DNA of 60,014 nt from Planctomycetaceae bacterium. GTDB taxonomy: Bacteria > Planctomycetota > Planctomycetia > Planctomycetales > Planctomycetaceae. The stretch covers positions 1 through 60,014 of the forward strand of contig JANQQW010000035.1 in the NCBI GenBank assembly GCA_028284885.1, written 5' to 3'. Of this stretch, positions 55,688 to 60,014 are shown piece by piece; positions within the stretch are counted from its first letter, which is position 1; every line of letters begins with the position of its first letter. Below the pieces are notes generated by a model that had not been told where the DNA came from, made no database searches, and was given only the letters and a program-made list of their open reading frames with translations. A program made the position numbers and the translations under genes.

Positions 55688-57022
55688 ATGCGCGACACGC
55701 AGCCAGCCGACTCCGCATCAGCGGTTCGGGAGTCCGGTCGCACCGCGGCGCCCGAGGCGAACCCGCAGAGCGACGGCGAGACGAGTTCGGCTGACGCGTT
55801 TCTCACGCACGACTTCTGCCCGTGGGCCAACCGTTGGTTCTACTGGATGAAGCAGCCGTTCGCGGCCCTGTCGCTGGCGGCGGCAATGGCGGCCTGCTGC
55901 GGGTTCTTCGTGGGGCCGTTCGCCCTGGTGCCGCTGGCCGGTTTGTTGCTCGTGTTGTTCCTCGGCTACGCGTGGCCGACGATCGCCGTGCGAGGGTTGA
56001 GCTGTTCCCTCTCCTTCGACCGTTCCCGTGCGACGGAGGGGCGATCGGTCACCGTTCGACTCCGGATCGAGAACCGGCTGCCGTTCCCTGTCTGGGGACT
56101 GTCGCTGGAACGGGGATTCGGAGCCGCCGACGAGGCAGCCGTGCTCGCGCTCGCCCAGGTTCCGGGGCGGGCGACGACCGAGTTCGAGTGGGAGTTCGAA
56201 CCGCCGATGCGGGGCGTCTACCCCGAGCAGGAGTCGCAACTGGTCACCGGTTTCCCGTTCGGCCTTCGCAAGGCGAGCCGCGTGGTCGAGTTCGACGGGA
56301 CGTTGCTCGTCCGGCCGCGTCTGTTCAAGCTCGACACGCTGCTCGACTCCGCCGACGTGCGACCGAGCGAGGACATTCTCTCCGAGGAGCGGATCGGCGA
56401 CGCCGGCGACATGATGGGAACCCGCCCGTTCCGGGACGGCGACTCGCTCCGGCGGGTCCACTGGGGACAGACGGCGCGGCACGGCAAGCTCGTCGTCTGC
56501 GAGCGCCAGGCCCCGGCGCTCTCGGCGGTTCGTGTGCTTCTCGACGTCGAGTCGAGTCGACACGTCGGGAGCGGTCCCGGATCGACGCTGGAGTGGTCCA
56601 TCCGTCTCGCAGCGAGCCTGTGTGCCGTGTACCACGGTCAGCACGCCCACGTGGACTGCCGAATCGGAAACGAACTCGTCTCGATCGGCGGACGTCCGGA
56701 CGGGATGGAGCGGTTCCTCGACCGGCTGGCCCGCATTCCGCGGGAAGGGACGAACGGGGGCGCGTGGTCGGCCCGCGGAAGTCGTGGGCAGGGACTGACG
56801 ATCTTCGTGGGCTCGGACCTCGTCGTCCATCCGCACGTTCGCGACCGGAGTCGCGGTGGGGACCTGCGGACCGTCGTCCTGCGGGCCGCGGCGTTCGACC
56901 GACGATCGCCGCCGGTCGAGGGAGGCGACTGTGGTTGCCGACCGACGATCGCTCTCGACGAGCCGGGCGCGGTCGAGACCCAGTTCCGGAAGCGGTGGGA
57001 GAGGCTTTGCCGTGTCGGATGA
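55688..57022 (+). CDS. DUF58 domain protein
   Basis: This 444-residue membrane protein has two close helices at about 60-100 (FAALSLAAAMAACCGFFVGP, LVPLAGLLLVLFLGYAWP), then a beta-sandwich segment and the DUF58 signature DMMGTRPFRDGDSLRRVHWG with QTARHGKLVVCE. DUF58 proteins are paired with MoxR ATPases and often transglutaminase-like proteins; the complex is thought to act on the envelope, and the mechanism is unclear. The start MRDTQPADS is the first ATG near the body. The following gene starts 11 bases before this stop. Confidence 0.9.
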   Translation: MRDTQPADSASAVRESGRTAAPEANPQSDGETSSADAFLTHDFCPWANRWFYWMKQPFAALSLAAAMAACCGFFVGPFALVPLAGLLLVLFLGYAWPTIAVRGLSCSLSFDRSRATEGRSVTVRLRIENRLPFPVWGLSLERGFGAADEAAVLALAQVPGRATTEFEWEFEPPMRGVYPEQESQLVTGFPFGLRKASRVVEFDGTLLVRPRLFKLDTLLDSADVRPSEDILSEERIGDAGDMMGTRPFRDGDSLRRVHWGQTARHGKLVVCERQAPALSAVRVLLDVESSRHVGSGPGSTLEWSIRLAASLCAVYHGQHAHVDCRIGNELVSIGGRPDGMERFLDRLARIPREGTNGGAWSARGSRGQGLTIFVGSDLVVHPHVRDRSRGGDLRTVVLRAAAFDRRSPPVEGGDCGCRPTIALDEPGAVETQFRKRWERLCRVG

Positions 57023-59381
57023 CGTTCCCAGAGTGCAGCCGCTGACCGTCGCACTCGCGCTGCTCGCTGCGCTCGCCTACGAGGTCGGGCGGTCGGACGG
57101 CGGCGACCGCCTCTCGATGGCGGCCGTCTTCCTCGGGATTGCGGCGGGTGTCGTGGTGTTGCACCTGTTGGCGATGCGACTCGAGCGCCGCGTGGCGTGG
57201 ACGCACCGCTTCGGCAACCCGATCGCCGTGGGCGTCGGCTTCGGCACGCTGGCGGTCGCCTACGTCCAGCGGATGTTCTTCGGGACCGGACTCCCGTTCG
57301 AGATGATGCTCGTCGCCGCGCTGCGGAACATCGTCCTCGTCACGGCCGTGCTGTCCTACGACCCGGCCTTCCGCCGGCCGACGGCGATCTTCGGCACCTT
57401 CACGATCGTCTTCGCGACGGCCCTCACGACCGACCCGCTGTTCTACGGGCTCGTCGTGCTGTACGCCGTGCTCGGCGTGTGGTGGTTGATGGGCACCTAC
57501 TGGAGCACGCTCCGGGTGAACCTGCTGCCCTCGACGGAGCAGCACCGGCCGACGCGGTGGATGCTGTCGCTGCCGATCCTCGTCGCCGGCTGCCTGCTGG
57601 CCATGCCGCTCGTGGCCCGCGACACGACCCGCGCCCTCATGGGCATTGCCCCGAGTTCCGGTGGCACCGGATCCTACGACCCGTTCGCCCGCGACGGCGT
57701 CGGCAACGGCGACATGCTCGTCGCCGGCGAAAAGGACATCCAGACCTTCGCCCCGATCGACAACGCGCCGTTCATGCAGTCGCACGACCCCAGCTTGTAC
57801 GACTGCTTCGACGAGAACTACGCCGAGCCGTTCATCCCGAAGAAGACGGAGCGGGCGATCTCGCTGCCGCAGGAGGCCCTCGCCGAACTCCGAGAACGGG
57901 AACTCTCGAAGACCGAGAAGGCGAACAGGCAGTTCTCGATCATGCGGAAGCACCCGAACGCCAAGCGACGAGGAGACGTCGACTCGATTCGCAACGATGC
58001 GCTGCTGTTCGTGGCCGGCCGCGTTCCCGTTCACCTGCGGCTGGCGGTCTACGACATCTTCGACGGAACGAGTTGGAGCATGGAGCCGATGCTCCCACAC
58101 CCGCCGCAGTTGCAGATCGCCGACGTGAACGAGAGGCCTTGGCTGCGGGTGAAGCGACACCTCGACCGGGACGAGTTTCGCGACGACGTGACGCACGCCG
58201 TCAAGTTCGTGAACCTGAAGACGAACCGCCTGCCCACGCCGCCGAACACGCTCGGGATCCACATCGACCAGGTCGACAGGGAGGACATGTTCCGGTGGGT
58301 TCAGCCGTCGATCGTGCGGATGTCGCGTGACCGGATTCCGTCCCTGCTCGTCGTGCACACGCACGCGGGCCTGGTCGATCCCGACGTTCTTGCCGAACGC
58401 ATCCCGGCCCCCCCGCACGCCCACCGACACCACGGCAGGCTGCCGACCGACGAGGCGACGAAGCGGATCGGCGAGTTGGCAGAGGAGTGGGTCGAGGGCG
58501 TCCCCCGCGGCTGGCCGCAGATCAACCGGATCGTCGAGCGGTTGCGGACCGACTACGTCCTCGACCACGCCGCCCGGCCGCCCCGGGACGCGGACTCCCC
58601 GGTGGCCCACTTCCTGTTCGAGTCCCGTCGCGGGCCGGACTACATGTTCGCGACGTCGGCCGTCCTCATGGTCCGCTCGCTCGGCTACTCGTGTCGGTAC
58701 GTCAGCGGCTTCTACGCCGACCCGGACGACTACGACCTTCGCTCCCGGCACACGCCGATCCGCTCCGACGACGTGCACGTCTGGGCCGAGGTCAACATCG
58801 GGGCCGACACGTGGATCACGATCGAGCCGACGCCGGGCTACGAAGTCCTCGGCCCCGAGCCGACCGTCTGGGACCGCACGGTCGAGATGGCCGTCGTCGT
58901 TGCCGCGTGGGTGACGCGAAACGCCGTGGCGTTGACGGTCACCTGCGTGCTGGTGACGCTCGTCTGGTGGTTCCGTGCCTCGCTCGCCGACTCCGGTCGC
59001 CGGCTCGCTTGGTCCTGGTGGCCGAGCCGTGACGAACGCTCGTCCGCTCTGCGTGCGTGGCGGATCGTGGAGCAGCGACTGGCCACCCTCGAACAACCTC
59101 GCCCGCCGGGCGTGACCCCGCGTGCCTGGGTCGCCGGCCGACTGCCGTGGTTGGAGCCGGACACGCGGGACCGCCTCCTCGAACTCGTCCGGCTGGCCGA
59201 GTGGGCGACGTACTCGATCGACTCGTCCCGACCGGAACGCGTCGATGCGAGCGTCTGCGACCAGGTCGTCCAACAGGACACGTTTCGTTCACTGCGGCGA
59301 ATGGCCCGTCGGGCCTCGTCCGACGGCGACGCCCGGTCCGCCGTCGCCCAACCTCGAACCTTGCAGGGATCCCTGTCGTGA
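57012..59381 (+). CDS. Transglutaminase-like membrane protein with Cys-to-Asp active site
   Basis: This 789-residue protein (GTG start inside the DUF58 gene) has about seven N-terminal helices to residue 210, a long periplasmic region, a transglutaminase-like core (about 500-620), a last helix near 635-660 and a C-terminal DUF4129-like helical tail. The architecture fits TgpA. In the core, SRRGPDYMFATSAVLMVRSL aligns with GxCxxFA, but the catalytic Cys is Asp543. His589 (VHVWAEVN) remains, and the third residue is Glu605 (TIEPTPGYE) instead of Asp. It is therefore probably not a transglutaminase. It is in a coupled operon with DUF58 and MoxR. Confidence 0.85.
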   Translation: MSDDVPRVQPLTVALALLAALAYEVGRSDGGDRLSMAAVFLGIAAGVVVLHLLAMRLERRVAWTHRFGNPIAVGVGFGTLAVAYVQRMFFGTGLPFEMMLVAALRNIVLVTAVLSYDPAFRRPTAIFGTFTIVFATALTTDPLFYGLVVLYAVLGVWWLMGTYWSTLRVNLLPSTEQHRPTRWMLSLPILVAGCLLAMPLVARDTTRALMGIAPSSGGTGSYDPFARDGVGNGDMLVAGEKDIQTFAPIDNAPFMQSHDPSLYDCFDENYAEPFIPKKTERAISLPQEALAELRERELSKTEKANRQFSIMRKHPNAKRRGDVDSIRNDALLFVAGRVPVHLRLAVYDIFDGTSWSMEPMLPHPPQLQIADVNERPWLRVKRHLDRDEFRDDVTHAVKFVNLKTNRLPTPPNTLGIHIDQVDREDMFRWVQPSIVRMSRDRIPSLLVVHTHAGLVDPDVLAERIPAPPHAHRHHGRLPTDEATKRIGELAEEWVEGVPRGWPQINRIVERLRTDYVLDHAARPPRDADSPVAHFLFESRRGPDYMFATSAVLMVRSLGYSCRYVSGFYADPDDYDLRSRHTPIRSDDVHVWAEVNIGADTWITIEPTPGYEVLGPEPTVWDRTVEMAVVVAAWVTRNAVALTVTCVLVTLVWWFRASLADSGRRLAWSWWPSRDERSSALRAWRIVEQRLATLEQPRPPGVTPRAWVAGRLPWLEPDTRDRLLELVRLAEWATYSIDSSRPERVDASVCDQVVQQDTFRSLRRMARRASSDGDARSAVAQPRTLQGSLS

Positions 59382-60014
59382 GTCGCGTCGAAACTCCCCC
59401 CGACGTCGAATCCCAGCGCGTGGCCGTCGGCCGCGTTCGCGACGCCTTGAACGGCGTGTTGCGTGGCAAGTCGGCCGTCGTCGAGAACGTCCTCGTCTGT
59501 CTGCTGGCCCGCGGGCACCTGCTCGTCGAGGACCGCCCCGGTCTCGGCAAGACGACGCTCGCGAAGGCGCTCGCCCGGGCGATCGGCGGCCGGTTCGCCC
59601 GCGTGCAGTGCACACCGGACCTGCTGCCCAGCGACATCACCGGGTTCAACGTCTACAACCAGCGGACGAGCGAGTTCGAGTTCCGCAAGGGGCCGGTCTT
59701 CGCCGACGTGCTCCTGGCCGACGAGATCAACCGGGCCACGCCCCGAACGCAGTCCGCGCTGCTCGAGGCGATGGCCGAACGCCAGGTCACGATCGACACC
59801 GAGCGGTTCGAGTTGTCGTCGGAGTTCTTCGTCATCGCCACGCAGAACCCCAACGAGCAGCACGGGACGTACCCGCTTCCGGAGGCGCAGCTCGACCGGT
59901 TCGCAATGAAGCTCAGCGTCGGCTACCCGGAACGCGGGGACGAAGTCGAGATGCTCGGGCTCGCGCTCGGCGAGGGTGAGGACCGGTCACGGACGGTCGA
60001 CACGGTGCTCGACG
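59378..60014 (+). CDS. MoxR-family AAA ATPase, partial (runs off right edge)
   Basis: This gene starts with GTG overlapping the transglutaminase-like stop in GTGA, and continues past the window end with 212 residues visible. The MoxR signature is clear: Walker A EDRPGLGKTTLAKALARAI, DLLPSDITGFNVYN, Walker B VLLADEINRATPRTQSALLE, and the sensor region FFVIATQNPNEQHGTYPLPE with AQLDRFAMKL. MoxR ATPases are chaperone-like partners of DUF58 and vWA proteins. Its position after DUF58 and transglutaminase genes is a variation on the common MoxR-DUF58-TG order. Confidence 0.92.
   Translation, partial: MSRVETPPDVESQRVAVGRVRDALNGVLRGKSAVVENVLVCLLARGHLLVEDRPGLGKTTLAKALARAIGGRFARVQCTPDLLPSDITGFNVYNQRTSEFEFRKGPVFADVLLADEINRATPRTQSALLEAMAERQVTIDTERFELSSEFFVIATQNPNEQHGTYPLPEAQLDRFAMKLSVGYPERGDEVEMLGLALGEGEDRSRTVDTVLD

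Noticed and set aside
56325-59273. Open minus-strand frame of about 980 codons opposite DUF58 and the transglutaminase-like gene
   Set aside because: The plus-strand frames carry recognised domains and coupled starts; the antisense frame is Arg/Asp/Val low complexity.

Overview
The window is high-GC, gene-dense bacterial chromosome that reads as a planctomycete (order Planctomycetales in the broad sense). This is inferred from the families present: a DUF1559 pseudopilin-like protein, a sulfatase with a HEAT-like tail, ThuA and DUF1080 (3-keto-disaccharide hydrolase) proteins, large PQQ-type beta-propellers, two Ser/Thr-kinase-fold proteins, an ECF sigma/anti-sigma pair, Uma2, a CPXCG small protein and proline-rich secreted proteins. 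GTG starts and 4-base GTGA stop/start overlaps are common. I see no rRNA, tRNA, CRISPR array, insertion sequence or prophage; this is mostly ordinary core and accessory chromosome.

Layout. 0.1-5.7 kb (+): cell-envelope genes (MCE/MlaD-like, LptF/G permease, GT39-type glycosyltransferase), then a pseudopilin-like protein and a small lipoprotein. 5.7-10.5 kb (-): NUDIX, WD40, ECF sigma, a membrane anti-sigma factor with two CxxCH motifs, sulfatase. 10.6-15.1 kb: secreted ThuA protein; a DUF308 membrane protein, a MoaD/ThiS-like small protein and an Asp-box propeller on the minus strand; an orphan MotB-like protein; an unknown. 15.2-18.5 kb (-): carB. 18.9-24.2 kb: a glycosyltransferase and two divergent acyltransferase-3/SGNH fusions, probably for surface glycan acylation. 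24.3-28.7 kb (-): an M14-peptidase/glutaminase-like fusion, an 88-aa unknown, DUF1080, an Sm-like small protein coupled to a ROK kinase, and a CPXCG protein.

28.8-34.6 kb: a pseudokinase and a small membrane protein (+), converging on hemB, an MBL hydrolase, Uma2 and a secreted M28-PDZ aminopeptidase (-). 34.9-41.9 kb (+): two secreted PQQ-like propellers in tandem, a HAD-fold protein lacking its nucleophile, a FabZ-like dehydratase, and a bile-acid-symporter-family transporter. 41.9-43.5 kb (-): DgkA and a metallophosphoesterase. 43.7-49.6 kb: UbiD decarboxylase, a proline-rich secreted protein, a D-2-hydroxyacid dehydrogenase, a LURP-one/scramblase-like protein, a methyltransferase, a lipoprotein and a TPR-like protein. 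50.0-54.7 kb: GntR/FCD regulator, transmembrane Ser/Thr kinase, two tandem paralogous 80-residue proteins, aldehyde dehydrogenase. 55.0-60.0 kb (+): a small unknown, then a translationally coupled DUF58 - transglutaminase-like - MoxR ATPase operon running off the right edge.

The most notable theme is fold families that have lost their defining catalytic or metal residues: transglutaminase Cys to Asp, HAD nucleophile Asp to Asn, kinase DFG lost, ROK zinc cysteines lost. The best candidates for undescribed biology are the anti-sigma factor with CxxCH motifs, the MoaD-like/Asp-box-propeller pair, and the M14-GATase fusion.
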